Shown: positions 47,520 through 58,960, numbered from the stretch's first letter. The stretch is DNA of 64,000 nt from Isoetes taiwanensis (GCA_021234155.1 JAJEKV010000002.1:23268942-23332941), one strand, 5' to 3'. Notes: a model not told the origin generated them from the sequence alone. A program made the numbers and translations.

Positions 47520-48180
47520 GATTCCATAGGCAGTATAAACGTGATATACATGGGAGTATTTATACTTCAAGTATTGTACATAGAGCTTCGAGTACTTCTG
47601 CACAGAGTATTAATATATTAAAGTTTTTATAAACAGAGTATTTATACTTGTGGTATTTGCGTCTCACATGGTATTTATACGTTTAGTATTTTATATAGAT
47701 AGTATTCAAATGTATACTCCTTTGCAGATTTATACACAGAGTATTTCTACACATGGTATTTATACACAGTGTATTTATACTTATGGTATTTTATACACAT
47801 GTTATTTATACACAGAGTACTTATACTCACGGTATTTTCTACACATGGTATTTATACGTTTAGTATTTTATACAGATAGTATTCAAGCCTATAGTAATTT
47901 GCAGATTTATACACCGCTATACACAGAGTATTTCTACACATGGTATTTGTACACAGAGTATTTATGCTTACAGTATTTTCTACACATGGTATTTATACAC
48001 AGTATTTATACATACGGTATTTTCTACAAATGGTATTTATACTTTTAGTATTTTATACAGATAGTATTCAAACCTATAGTGATTTGCAGATTGTGTGTGT
48101 TTGTACTAATAGTATGTATACGTATAGTATTTTGCAGAGTATTTATACGTCGAGTATTCATCTTCAACCTTAGATTCTGT
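47520..48180 (+). repeat. Satellite I: 'GGTATTTATAC' repeats with a higher-order unit of about 180 bp
   Basis: Short units built on GTATTTATACAC and GTATTTTCTACACAT repeat about every 19-21 bp. A higher-order unit marked by 'tggtatttatacgtttagta' and 'ttttatacagatagtattca' starts near 47671, 47846 and 48031. The long open frames here (47650-48048) arise from the repeat and are not genes. Confidence 0.9.
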
Positions 48181-48319
48181 ACATTGAGTATCTATGCAAA
48201 ACATATCATGTCAGGAACTCATATTGTGCAAAACTCATCAAAAATTACCATATGTACATTCACAATATGCATAGTATTTGAAGCCAATCAAGAGATTGCA
48301 CAACAATTAACTTAAATCA

Positions 48320-49270
48320 GATTTTCACAAGAAGGCGGTAGCAAGGTAGCTACCGTGAAATCAAAAATCAACAGTAACTATGCCTCGAACAGTAAAACCA
48401 AAAAAAGGACGGTCCTCCATCATTGATAGTCGCGAGCTATGCACTATAACCGGGCGGGCTCGCTTTTTTTCAAGGTGGTTCATGCAAAGAAGAATAAAGA
48501 ACATTAGTTGCAAACGACAATACGTAACATCAAATGAACAAAGAGTTGTATGAACTCACACCTTGTTGGTAGACCACCAACCCTCCCAAAACTTGTCTCC
48601 TTGCAAAGCAGGGAACGGAAAGCAAACTCACCGCCATCCGCTCATCCTTGCACTCCACCTTCACCGGCTTTGAACCGCCAGATTCTTCCTTCGGCGATTC
48701 CAGAACGTAGGCAAACAGATTCTTTGCCCACTCTTCATTAAGCCGCCTCGCGCCTGTGGATGTGTGAAACGCTGGAAACCTTCACAGAATCGATGCATTC
48801 ACAACCCCGTCCCGGGTATGGCGATAGGAATGGGCGGACGCCTACCAATGCTCGACCCCTGAGGCGCCTCCCCGCAGATTCTCGAGCCTCGCAATCTTTG
48901 AGGGCCTCCGTAAAACCGAGGTCCACCACTAGGGACCCCGCCGAGTATGGCTACCGGGGGCCGGCCATAACCGAGCAGATTTAAGATCGGGCCACCGAGC
49001 GCCTTCCGCAGAATTATGAGTGAATACTAAGAGGACGGCGGCTTTGGTCCGATGCCCAAGGTTGATTCGGTGGGGTGGAATCACCACCGCGGATTCTCGC
49101 TCGCTGGAATCACCACACATTGCAGACGCCGCTTAGCCGCCCCGCATAATGGCGCATAACCGACTTGACATCCGACTTGAAGTAGCATCATCACCGCGGC
49201 ATGCAATGATGGCGAGTATGTTCCATCCCAAGTGGAATCAATTTAATTGGTGATTCCAACGGACGCTTGA
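48320..49270. other. GC-rich segment between the two satellites
   Basis: Overlapping open frames on both strands (48550-49120) reflect composition, and none looks like a known protein. A GATTC/GGAATCACC unit of the palindromic family occurs at 49077-49115. Confidence 0.4.
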
Positions 49271-49289
49271 CTACTTTCTGGATTTATTT

Positions 49290-50565
49290 CACCAAAGAGT
49301 TTTATTAAAATGTATTAATACATTGTGTATTTGTACACATTGTATTTATATTTATAGTATTTTGTACACATAGTATTTTATGTAGTAGTCTTACAAATTA
49401 CAAGCAAGATTTATACATAGAGTATTAATACATTGTGTATTTGTACACGTAGTATTTATATTTATAGTACTTTGTACACATAGTATTTATAATGCAGTAG
49501 TCTTACAAATTACAATACTTATACATAGAGTATTAATACATTGTGTATTTGTACAACGAAAGTATTTATATTTATAGTATTTTGTATGCATGGTATTTAT
49601 ACGAAAGTAGTTTTACAAATTATTTATAATGTAGAGTATTAATACATTGTGTACTTGTACACGTAGTATTCATACTTATAGTATTTTGTACTCTAGACAT
49701 GATTTGGTAGCTTTACAAAATAGTGTTCTTATACATAGAGTATTAATACATTGTGTATTTGTACACGTAGTATTTATATTTATAGTATTTTGTACACATA
49801 GTATTTATAATGAAAGTAGTCTTACAAATTACAAGATTTTATACATAGAGTATTAATACATTGTGTATTTGTACAAACGCGAGTATTCATACTTATAGTA
49901 TTTTGTACACATAGTATTTATAATGAAAGTAGTCTTACAAATTACAAAGACTTATATACATAGAGTATCAATACATTGTGTATTTGTACATTTTGAGTAT
50001 TTTATATTTATAGTATTTTGTACACATAGTATTTATAATAAGTAGTCTTACAAATTACAAGATTTTATACATAGAGTATTAATACATTGTGTATTTGTAC
50101 ACGTAGTATTTATACTTATAGTATTTTGTATGCATGGTATTTATTTAGTAGTTTTACAAATTACAAGATTTTATACGTAGAGTATTAATACATTGTGTAC
50201 TTGTACACAGAGTATTCATACTTATAGTATTTTGTACTCTAGATTTAGACGTGTAGCTTTACAAAAAATAGTGTTCTTATACATAGAGTATTAATACATT
50301 GTGTATTTACACGTAGTATTTATATTTATAGTATTTTTGTACACATAGTATTTATACATAAGTAGTCTTACAAATTACAAGATTTTATACATAGAGTATT
50401 AATACATTGTGTATTTGTACACAGAGTATTCATACTTATAGTATTTTGTACGCATGGTATTTATAATGCAGTAGTTTTACAAATTACAAGATTTTTATAA
50501 TAGAGTATTAATACATTGTGTACTTGTACACGAGTATTCATACTTATAGTATTTTGTGCATATGC
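49290..50565 (+). repeat. Satellite II: about twelve units of about 108 bp
   Basis: The marker ATTAATACATTGTGTA starts at 49314, 49424, 49532, 49638, 49742, 49852, 49968 (one change), 50078, 50184, 50290, 50398 and 50507, a mean period of about 108 bp. Each unit also contains 'tagtattttgtacacatagt' and 'agtcttacaaattacaa'. It ends just before the 3' end of the transposase remnant. No coding potential. Confidence 0.95.
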
Positions 50566-50574
50566 TAAACTCAT

Positions 50575-53280
50575 CAAATTAAAACCATAGTATTCGTGGC
50601 AAAAACTAAAGATATTACAAACCATCTAAGCAAGGCTCTCCATCTCAACTTCCTTCCAACTCCGCTTTCTTGTCCTTTTGGCCCCTCTTCCCTATTTCCA
50701 AGAGTGGCTTCATCCTTGCAAGGCTCGCTCCATATGCCTCCTCTTCCTCCAAAGACCGACAAAGACGATATAGTTGTGTCTTGTCCATCCTCTTTCGCCC
50801 ATCCTCTCAAGCCCGGTGTCGAAGTTGTCTCATCATCGCCTCTGTGGCTATGAGGAGGTCGGGATCCTTGAGGCCCGGCCCCATAACCCTTGCAACACAC
50901 GATTCTAGTGAGGCCCTAGCTTCCTCTACTGGCCAACCCAACTTTCTTCATAGGGAGAATGTCATCCTCTAGACTAACTATCTCTTCAAGTGAATCTCCA
51001 GGGGGGACCCCAGGTGTACAAGGGCGCAAGTGCTCCATGCCACCACTTGCATTTCCATAATCGGAACCTAGAACCTTCAAGATGTCCCGCTTCTCTCAGA
51101 ATCGCCCATTAGTTGAATAACCTTAACTTGGTGTTTGCAAAGGTTACCTTTGGCACCCCATGGGCAATCACAACTCGCCCAATTCCTGTGTGCCCCACTC
51201 ACAAAGTACGGTTGGCGGTTGAGATCAAGAGTCTGGACATATGCCTCGCCTCCTTCGAGGTCTACAAAGGTGACTGCATCATCCCGAATGCGCCTCGCCC
51301 CTCGAATAGCCGATTCTATAATTTTCTCTTGTGATGTGTTTATGACAAAACCAGCCTCTTTCATCCCCCTGTGTGCTTGTAAATGAAACAACGTGGTGTG
51401 TTAGTGCACACGTAAGTATACAAAACACGTTATCTTTTGCAAATTACCTTGAGTATGTTGTATGTGCCTCAACTTCATTGACAAGCATATGTAGTAGCCA
51501 CCCATCCTCCTTCCCTTCAGACAGATTTGAGATGCCCAAAGCATCTTTAGTATCTTGTGCCAACCCTCTATTGCAAAGATTGGTTTCTTGGTTTGAATGG
51601 GGAACATTCTTGTGGCCAACACCCATTCACATATATTGCGTAGTCCACTCACGACTCATGTAGGAGGCCAACTGGGATACCGAGGATACTTTCCTTTCGT
51701 GGTTTCCAACTTTCTCAAAGCTTCTACTTTAATGACCTCATTGTAATCCTCTCCATATTCATTGTACTTTGTTACCCGGGGACACTTGATTCCATACATG
51801 ATCTCACCCAATTCCTTAAACATTTGGTTCCTTATCTCCTTGTTCTTCACGCTCTTGACTAACCACTTCAACCGCCTCTCTCTTCTCACATGCCGATGCA
51901 AAGGTTCAAGCGCACGCTAGGGTAAACTGAAGTGTAGAGAGATGCCACATGCTCATAGAGTGTGCAAAATGAACCACTTAAAATTGCTCATAGTGGAAAC
52001 ATTGTTTACTTTTTAATTGCATGTATTTCGCATCACAAGAATCGGGTGATAAAGCATGAGGGCTTCCAGGTTGAGTCATGCATGCTCAACCCACACTTTC
52101 ATGGCTTCTAGCCATCTTGCAATTGCATCTTTCTTCCGGGAGTTCGCGGATAATCCAAGCCAAAGGCATCCCATTGAAGTAGTCATCGAATCCAATGATA
52201 GTGAAGAGGTAGTACCTTTAATGTAAAGTAGCAACACAACTTAAGAATGTTGGCAAGGAAGCTAAAGTCTTATATGAGCATTGAAATGCAAGAGGTGCAA
52301 CCCTACCTCATCCCCGCTCGCCTTGTAGGTGGAGTCGAGACACAATGCCCTATCCTTTCCAAATCTCAACAAGGCTCCTCTTTGGGTGGGAGTCATAACA
52401 CCCAATTGGAAGATCTCACCTTGCTCATAATGGAATACACTGTCAAGGTGTTGTTGCACCCACATATGAGTGCTTGTAGCTTCATCTTCATGCAACTTCC
52501 AAACATTTCGGGTCACTTCCTTTTCAATGTTGTAGATTTCATGCATCTTTAACATGTCATCTCTCGAAAGCCCCTCCAAACCAAGTAGTTCCTTCTTCAA
52601 GCTCACTCTTTCTTGGTGGATATTCATCACCATTCTAGGTGCAATGTAATGCAATAGCTTTTGTTTGATCCATTCTCTCTTTTCATCCGCGGAGCCACTT
52701 TTTGCTTTCTATACCAACCCTTTCTCGCCAGCCTAAAGCTTTACCGCGGGCAAATTTGACCTTGTTGGTTCACATGATCCCATTTGTGGTAGGTAATTTG
52801 AGTGGTTTTCGGAAGAAGGTAGAGTTGTCTCAAAGTGAAATGACATTGGCATCCCCTTCTAACACTCTCCCCTTTGAACCCCCTCCTCCTCCTTTGCCCC
52901 GGAGGACGAGGTCGATCTTCCACAACATGGGTGTTCCTGCACTGTCTTGGGGCCCAAAACTACACCAAGACTGCTTTCCACCATGGAGGATGAATCAGCC
53001 ATGCTTTAATTTCCATGTGTAATCTACAAAACTAAAGAACCGCATACCTTTTCGTGAGAAAGATATGTCCGGCCGCCGGGTTTTGATAGCCCCTTATTCA
53101 TTTGAGAGCTTCTTATATAGAAGTTGTGTGGTGCATCCCCATTTTTTGCTCCCCAAAGAATGAAATTGGGACTCGTGGAGGTGGGAATATAGGAAACCCA
53201 CACCAATTGAGTGCCTCCTCCATCCGCATCAGGACCCCGGTGCTCTAGAACCGCCCGGGGCAGCCGATCGCGGGTCAAAA
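50575..53280 (-). pseudogene. Mutator-like transposase with SWIM zinc finger (decayed)
   Basis: Reading the - strand: 53280-53024 is a possible first exon. 52923-52741 has CQCHFTLRQLYLLP and ITYHKWDHVNQ, a FAR1/WRKY-GCM1-like N-terminal finger. 52654-52262 has WKLHEDEATSTHMWVQQH, MTPTQRGALLRFG and CLDSTYKASG, the first Asp block of the DDE core. 51901-51656 has VKNKEIRNQMFKELGEIMYG. 51650-51440, in two frames, has AIEGWHKILK and DALGISNLSEG. 51391-51077 has CDCPWGAKGNLCKH, the SWIM finger (CxC...CxH). Frames change between blocks and the later DDE residues are not found, so the enzyme is dead. Confidence 0.8.
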
Positions 53281-53579
53281 TGCCCTTTCGCAGGTTTGTT
53301 TGCCAAATCTCTCGCTTGCACCCGCCACAAGAAGCGTAATGAAGCGTAATTAGAGCTTAGCCACAACAAAGAGATGGAACCGGAAAGTGCTTGCCTCCTC
53401 AATCTTCTTCGAGGTCCATGACAAGCTCCGCCAGGACTCCTCGCCGCCGTGGATCGAGGAGTTCCACGCAGTGATTCCGCCCCGGTGGAATCGGCACACC
53501 TACGCCCGCAGTCGGGACGAACTCACGACGCCACAACGCCCGGCCAACCGGTTTCGCGAACGGACCGGATGCATCCACT

Positions 53580-54373
53580 TGTCGCCCCGCAGAATCACCG
53601 CGGCTCGGAATCACCAGACGGAGTCACCGGGAGTGATTCTATCCCGCGGGATCATGGATCCGTGATTCCATCCGGCGGAATCACGGAGGGTTGATTCCAT
53701 CCTGTAATCGCTCCGATTGATTCAACTCGACGGAATCACTAAACCGCGGATTCCGCCGAACGGAATAGCGCCGTTGTGATACCGTCAGGGAATGAAGTCG
53801 CCGCGGATTCCATCTCAAGAATCGCGCAGCTTGTGATTCCACGGGCTGTATCCATGTCGTGATTCCATCCGCGGAATGGCCATGATGTTGTGATTCTATC
53901 CGGCGGAATATATTCGCCGTGATTCCGCCTCAAGAATCGGGCATTTGTGATTCCACAGAGTGAATCGCGTGGTCGATATTCCATCCGGTGGAATAGTCAC
54001 GCTGTGATTCCACCAAGCGGATACGTGAGTTGTGATTCCATCTCACGCAAATCGACATTAATCGGAGATTCCATCCGCGGAATAGCATGGTTGTGATTCC
54101 GTCTCGGGCGGAATAATCACGCCCCCTCGTGATACCTTCCTGAGGAATACATTTGCGTAGTGATTCCGTCTCGTGGAATAACTCGGGGGAGATTCCGTCG
54201 CAAGGGAGAATACCGCTGTGATACCATCGGAAGGTATATATCCCATGAAAGCGACCCTGTCAGGTACGGAAAACGGGGCTTCGGGTACGGAGAACGGGGT
54301 TGCGGCCTGGTGATTCTGCGGCAAGGAATATTTTGCGAAGGAATCACAATAACCGGGGTAAAAATATTTTGTT
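53580..54373. repeat. Right subterminal array and terminal inverted repeat
   Basis: Many units with GTGATTCC, 'ccgcggaat' and 'ggaatcac' in alternating orientation run from about 53590 to 54190. They are followed by 'acggggcttcgggtacgg' repeats and the terminal 65 bp that mirror the left end. Confidence 0.85.
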
Positions 54374-54385
54374 CCCTCAAAAAGG
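54374..54385. repeat. 12-bp direct repeat, right flank of the Mutator-like element
   Basis: CCCTCAAAAAGG, identical to 42142-42153. Confidence 0.75.
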
Positions 54386-54507
54386 GTACCTAAAATGTCC
54401 AAAATGTCACGCTTGTCACAAATAGATCGTGAAAATGGACCTTTTTTGGGGAATTCCTTTTGAAGTGCGTTTGGAGCAAATTAGTGCGTTTCATTTTAAA
54501 CTTTGTT

Positions 54508-54550
54508 CTTCGTGGACATTTAAAAATCTATTCTATTCTATTCATTGTTT
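54508..54550 (+). mobile_element. Right part of the split LINE: terminus and (TTCTA)n tail
   Basis: CTTCGTGGACATTTAAAAAT followed by CTATTCTATTCTATTC is the exact continuation of the LINE text that breaks off at 36238. Compare the uninterrupted inverted copy at 6479-6510. Confidence 0.8.
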
Positions 54551-55974
54551 TTAATCTCATACCCTAGGCATTCTTGTTAAATATCCCTTATAATCAGTTG
54601 TCCCATAGCCATTGCATTAAAAATTTTGCTAAAGGTTCTTATTTCCATCATAATTATCTTTGCCTCATTACTCTCCATCCTCATTGCTTTATATTTTGAA
54701 CCTTTCATTATTCTCCACCATCTCTTTCTATGTCTGTTGGTTCCTTGCTTCATTGAGTGAAGGCTGTACACCTTGGATTAAAAGCCTATAGCCATGGCCT
54801 TATAGCAAAAAATCAAAAGTTCAAACATTTTCCAAGCCATAAAATTTTGCCTTGGGATCTATATGGTTATAAAGGATTGAGATTTTTCCTATCCATAAAA
54901 TTGCCTTGGAACCATTGCCCAAAAAGCATAAATATGCGAATATTGTGGAATACATGGAAAAATATGGTGTATATACTCGAGCAAATTCGAAGAGAACTGC
55001 CCGCGAACCTAAGACCTTGTTTTTTCTCTCGAATCACGCCCTTCCGCTCACCATTGCCACTACTACTTATCTATTTTCAGATTCCTGCTCCAAGGAACAT
55101 TAAGATGAAAACCTAGCCTATTGGAACAACCAATCAAGAAACTATATATCGGAGGAACTCAGTTACAAATTTTTTTGAAGGCCCAGATGCATCTAAAAAG
55201 CTTTGTTGGCATGATGAACATGATCCGAAGTGATTTCAAAGCCATTTGTTCATTCCTCACCCTATAATACATTCTCAAGCTGAAAATCTTTCTTAAATTA
55301 TTTTCTACATGATTTTTGCTAGATTCATGACTTGAATAGCATGAATACATCCATATTCTGATTATTTGACCTTGATATCAATAGAAATTTCCTGCCAAGC
55401 TGATAAAAGAGTGATCTGACATCATTCAAACTTTTTTTCAGTCCAAAGCATTTCCATAATAAAAGTTTTTGCATTCCAAATTTTTTTAGTTTTTTGTTTA
55501 AGGTCCATATTAGGAAGTCACCAGACAGCCAAGCTTAGTAGATGCCTACATATTTTCAAAAATACTATTGCAAACTCAAGTTGCAAATTTGAGCATCATG
55601 TCTGCAACTAAATTTGAATTTATTTGACAAATCATTGCACAAAAAGTAGTTTCAGTGATCCAAAGATGACCAATTACCCTCCATCATAATAACATTTTGC
55701 ACCTTATGGCTTTGAAAGTTTCTAGAAATTCTATTGCAAACTCGAGTCTTTAATTTTTTTATCATTGTTTTGCCAGTTGACCTTCATTGATCAATAATTT
55801 TTGAGTTGGAGTATCTCCCAGATCTGAGGTTTCACTTAGAAAAGAATTTCTTCCTTGATTTCTAGCAACTTTTCTCTGCCAGCCCGCACAATATAATCAT
55901 AAAAAACTCAAACGCTCTAAACCATAGTGATTTGAACATTAATACCATTTTTTAGAAATACAAAGCATTATATC
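54551..55974. other. AT-rich noncoding stretch
   Basis: Short open frames at 54577-55116 on both strands have no recognizable domain. I see no repeat boundaries. Confidence 0.4.
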
Positions 55975-56060
55975 TAATACTTAAAATTTAATTCCCCCTA
56001 AAACCCCTTTGGCTTGGGTGCATATTCACAAGGGGGGTGATTTCGGGCATCGAGAGCTGT
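55975..56060 (+). repeat. Left arm of an inverted-repeat element (TGGGTGCATATTCACA family)
   Basis: 'cccctttggcttgggtgcat' and 'attcacaaggggggtga' then 'cgagag' match 3820-3865. They form an inverted repeat with 63415-63475. The L1 insertion lies between the two arms. Confidence 0.65.
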
Positions 56061-56127
56061 TGGATGGCCATATTTGCAAGTTATTCCTCGATCTAGACCG
56101 TAGATAGAGATCGTCATTTGTGGAGTA

Positions 56128-56141
56128 TGCTTGTATACAAG
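56128..56141. repeat. 14-bp target-site duplication of the L1 insertion, left copy
   Basis: TGCTTGTATACAAG directly precedes the T run (poly(A) of the minus-strand L1) and recurs at 63323-63336. Both copies are followed by TTTT, as expected for L1-type target priming. Confidence 0.85.
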
Positions 56142-56422
56142 TTTTTTTTTTTGAAGAACTGTGTCATCAATATATTAAAAGAATGGTAATGTTACAAAGC
56201 AAGTGAGGAGGAAGGAGAACTGCCCCAAAGAGACATCGATACCTCGACACTCCACAACAAACTCACAGAAAAACTGCAACTCTACTGCTGCATAAACCGA
56301 CCATCACCATCTACAACACCCAAGAAGTCCCGCCAAATGGCAAACTTCTGCTCTACTAATCCCGGGAACACCAGAAAGCTTTGAAATAGCTTGTACATGA
56401 CACAAGGCACCCAAAATTAAAA
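56142..56422 (-). mobile_element. 3' end of the second L1 LINE with poly(A) tail
   Basis: The T run at 56142-56152 is the poly(A) tail. Read on the - strand from about 56400, a frame gives LYKLFQSFLVFPGLVEQKF, then AIWRDFLGVVDGDGRFMQQ and a stop, a plausible ORF2 C-terminus, followed by a 3' untranslated region with 'ttaatatattgatgacacag' near the tail. The 3' end is related to that at 37766-37810. Confidence 0.7.
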
Positions 56423-57169
56423 CACTACATGGTTCTTTTCATGGTTATGACTAGAAAACCATTCCACAAAACCAATGGGTGTTTGGGGGTTAATTTCATT
56501 AAAAACCATATGTGGGTAACTTAATGGGTTCTCTTGTAAGGTTTGCTGGAGTGGTATTATGGCATGGTAAGTGCAATGGCTTCTTTTGTAGAGTTGGTCA
56601 AAGTGGTATTACATATTGGTAAAATGATGTGGTATAATTATAGTGTTTTAAGGCTATGGTTTGCCCACGTGGTATAACATGATAGTTTAATATAATGCTC
56701 TATTCATGTGATTCATAATGTGGTTGGTTATTGTGGTAAACTGACATGGTTAAATGTCATGGTAAATGGACGTCTTTCCCGCTGTGTTTGTTCTTAAGTG
56801 TGCATGGTTCTGTTATACATTAATTTCATGGTTATCATCTATAAATCCATAATGTTAACCAGTATCTTCATGGTTATCATTTATAACCAGTAACGTTGTG
56901 TTGTTTGAAGCATTTCAAATTTAGGAGAATAAAATTATTGGTTATCATATATAACTAGTAATGTTTTGTTCTTTGAAGCATTTCAAGTTCAAGAAACTAA
57001 AACTACCGATTCTCCATTTTCAACCAGTAATGTCTATGTTGTTTAAGGCAAGGGGATTTGAACCCCAACCATTTCCAAAACTCATACACATCGATGAAGT
57101 TATTGCCAGAAATTCGCATAGAACAAATTTAAATCATAGCCAGAAGTAAAGTCAATGCAGCAAGAAAGT

Positions 57170-58920
57170 ACTACCTTGCACTTGTATTTAAGTTTAAGTG
57201 CATACATAATCACCTCTAGTTTAATCTGTGATGCAACAAGGCCCAGATCCTGACATGCATATCTAAGTCATCTGAAGTTTTAAAAATGGGCCTCTGGCAT
57301 GCATCAGCCAGTCTTATCTCTGTATTGTTCAAAGTTCCAATATATCTTCTCTTCTGCAAGTATTGATTAGAATTATGTTCTCTTTTCAGACAATGTACTA
57401 AGTTACTTTATTCAGCAAGCATTGCACACCTGACCTTCATATCACTTCTTGATAGAAGATGGATGCCATAGCCAGAGCTTGGTTCTCTGTTAAAAAACAG
57501 GGGATAAAAGATTAGTGGAAAACAAAGGAATATGAAAAAGGCAAAATGTTAAGAATTAATGGAATGCAGGAGGACTGTTGTTGCTTGCGAAATACTTTAA
57601 CTCCATGTTTAAACCGCAAATAAATAAAACCACTCAATACAAATGCTACAAAAAGAAAAGGGGCAATTCATAGCCATGGCCGGTGACTATAATCTAAAAC
57701 CTGGGAAGAGTGAACTGAGCTTACCTGCGATAAGCCAATGGAATGGCTTCCCAAGTATCGAACTTGCAAATGAAAATGTTCACCGGAATGGCTTCTTAGG
57801 AATCGAAACCTGCAAATGAAAATGGTTATTTTGAGAAGGAAAGGGAGGGATGTAATAAATTGAATAAGAGTCCAAACGATCTTAGATGCCATTGCCGATA
57901 CAGTGCCTTTGTTGAACCTGGAAACTGCAATGTTTAGCTCATTCCATTCCGGAAAGTTCAAGACAGATAAGAACCTTACCTGGTCTGTGTTAATCGCAGG
58001 ATTCTGCCATAGCCCAGCTTTGTGCACCAGACGCCGTAGCTCAAAATGGAGAGCCTTAAAGAAAACACTCTAGTTACTAGAAGAAAACACATATATCCTC
58101 AAGCTTCCTACAGTTTAAATACAACATCGATCAGAAGCAAAAATTAGGGGATAAGCATATAAACAAATATCGTAAGAAAAACCTGGATTTGCAAGATGGA
58201 ACTGAGGAATCGCATTGCTCCATAGCTACATCGCTTCATGCAAATAGAGGAAGATTCACAGTCTAGCGATCTAGGAAGCATTCTTGAGCTCAAGACGCAG
58301 CGTAATAGTCTTTCTATTTGCACAGAACAATGCGCTAGCCGCCATGGCTATGGCGCATCTATTTTCAAAAATAACAAAAAGCATAAGGTTCTCAGGTTCG
58401 AACCATTTGAATACGACAGACTGCCAACAAGCACACAGCCTCCCACCTAGCCGTTATTTCGGCGTTGAGTTAAGCATTTTCCCTTTAATTTGATAAGATT
58501 TCAAATCCTATGTTATTTTGTAACAAAGACAAAGAGCAGATGCAACAAAGAGCAGATTCGGAGGAGCTTCAAATGCAACAACGAGCAGATCAAACATTTT
58601 TTTCCATAACAAATTCGGCGAAGCTCTGCCATAGCCGTTCTGCTTCCACCATCTGCAGATCAGGGCATGTTTATTCTTCATCTATAGAACAGATCAAACA
58701 GGGGAAGAACAGATCAAACAAGGGAAGCGGCTTTTTCTTCATCTAAAGAGCAGATCAAACAGGGGAAGCGGCTGAGAGGCAACAAACAGACCTGCGAATC
58801 CCTCCGAGCTCTGGCGGCGGCAAGCTCTGGCACGACGAACCCTAAAACCTAACCTGGGCAGCCGATTGAGCGAAATGGGCGAACCGAAGTTCCATTCCGT
58901 GTTATTTGATGCTGCCACGC
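57170..58920 (-). other. Possible captured 5' gene region inside the CACTA-like element
   Basis: On the - strand the stretch starts with leader-like sequence (about 58870-58770, with 'taggttttagggttcgtcgt' and 'gccgccgcc'), followed by short frames and several acceptor/donor-like sites. The longest frame (58027-57668, 119 codons) has no domain I know. It resembles the start of a plant gene carried as a fragment. Confidence 0.25.
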
Positions 58921-58960
58921 GTCGATAAAAGACTGGTCGCCAGCAAAAAGAACGGACCCC

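Larger units (their letters stand above)
42154..54373. mobile_element. Mutator-like element, 12.2 kb, with decayed transposase and Ulp1-type protease remnant
   Basis: The terminal inverted repeats match over about 65 bp: AAATATTTTTACCCCGG, TTATTGTGATTCCTTCGCAA and ATATTCCTTGCCGCAGAATC on the left and inverted on the right. Beyond that, both ends carry arrays of GATTCC/GGAATCAC units. The element is flanked by the repeat CCCTCAAAAAGG. It holds a + strand ORF region ending in a Ulp1-like motif (43339-45500), a - strand SWIM-finger transposase (53280-50575), two AT-rich satellites and a GC-rich middle. MULEs carrying a Ulp1-like protease are known in plants (Kaonashi/CUMULE type); I infer this is a decayed relative. 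Confidence 0.8.
36239..54507. mobile_element. 18.3-kb insertion with inverted-repeat ends splitting a LINE
   Basis: The left end reads AACAATGTTTAAAATGAAAC followed by GCACTAATTT. The right end, inverted, reads AACAAAGTTTAAAATGAAAC followed by GCACTAATTTG. The LINE text runs up to CTTC at 36235-36238 and resumes with CTTC at 54508-54511, so removing the insertion and one CTTC restores the LINE terminus seen elsewhere. After removing the nested L1 and the Mutator-like element, the carrier is about 2.9 kb. It shows no transposase, so it is a nonautonomous TIR element of unassigned class with a 4-5 bp TSD. Confidence 0.75.

Noticed and set aside
47650-48048. Open frame of 132 codons
   Set aside because: It lies wholly inside satellite I; the protein is a Tyr/Ile/Phe repeat produced by the tandem DNA units.
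47520-50565. Possible CRISPR-like array (regular repeats)
   Set aside because: The units are contiguous and AT-rich without unique spacers, in a eukaryotic transposon; they are ordinary satellites.
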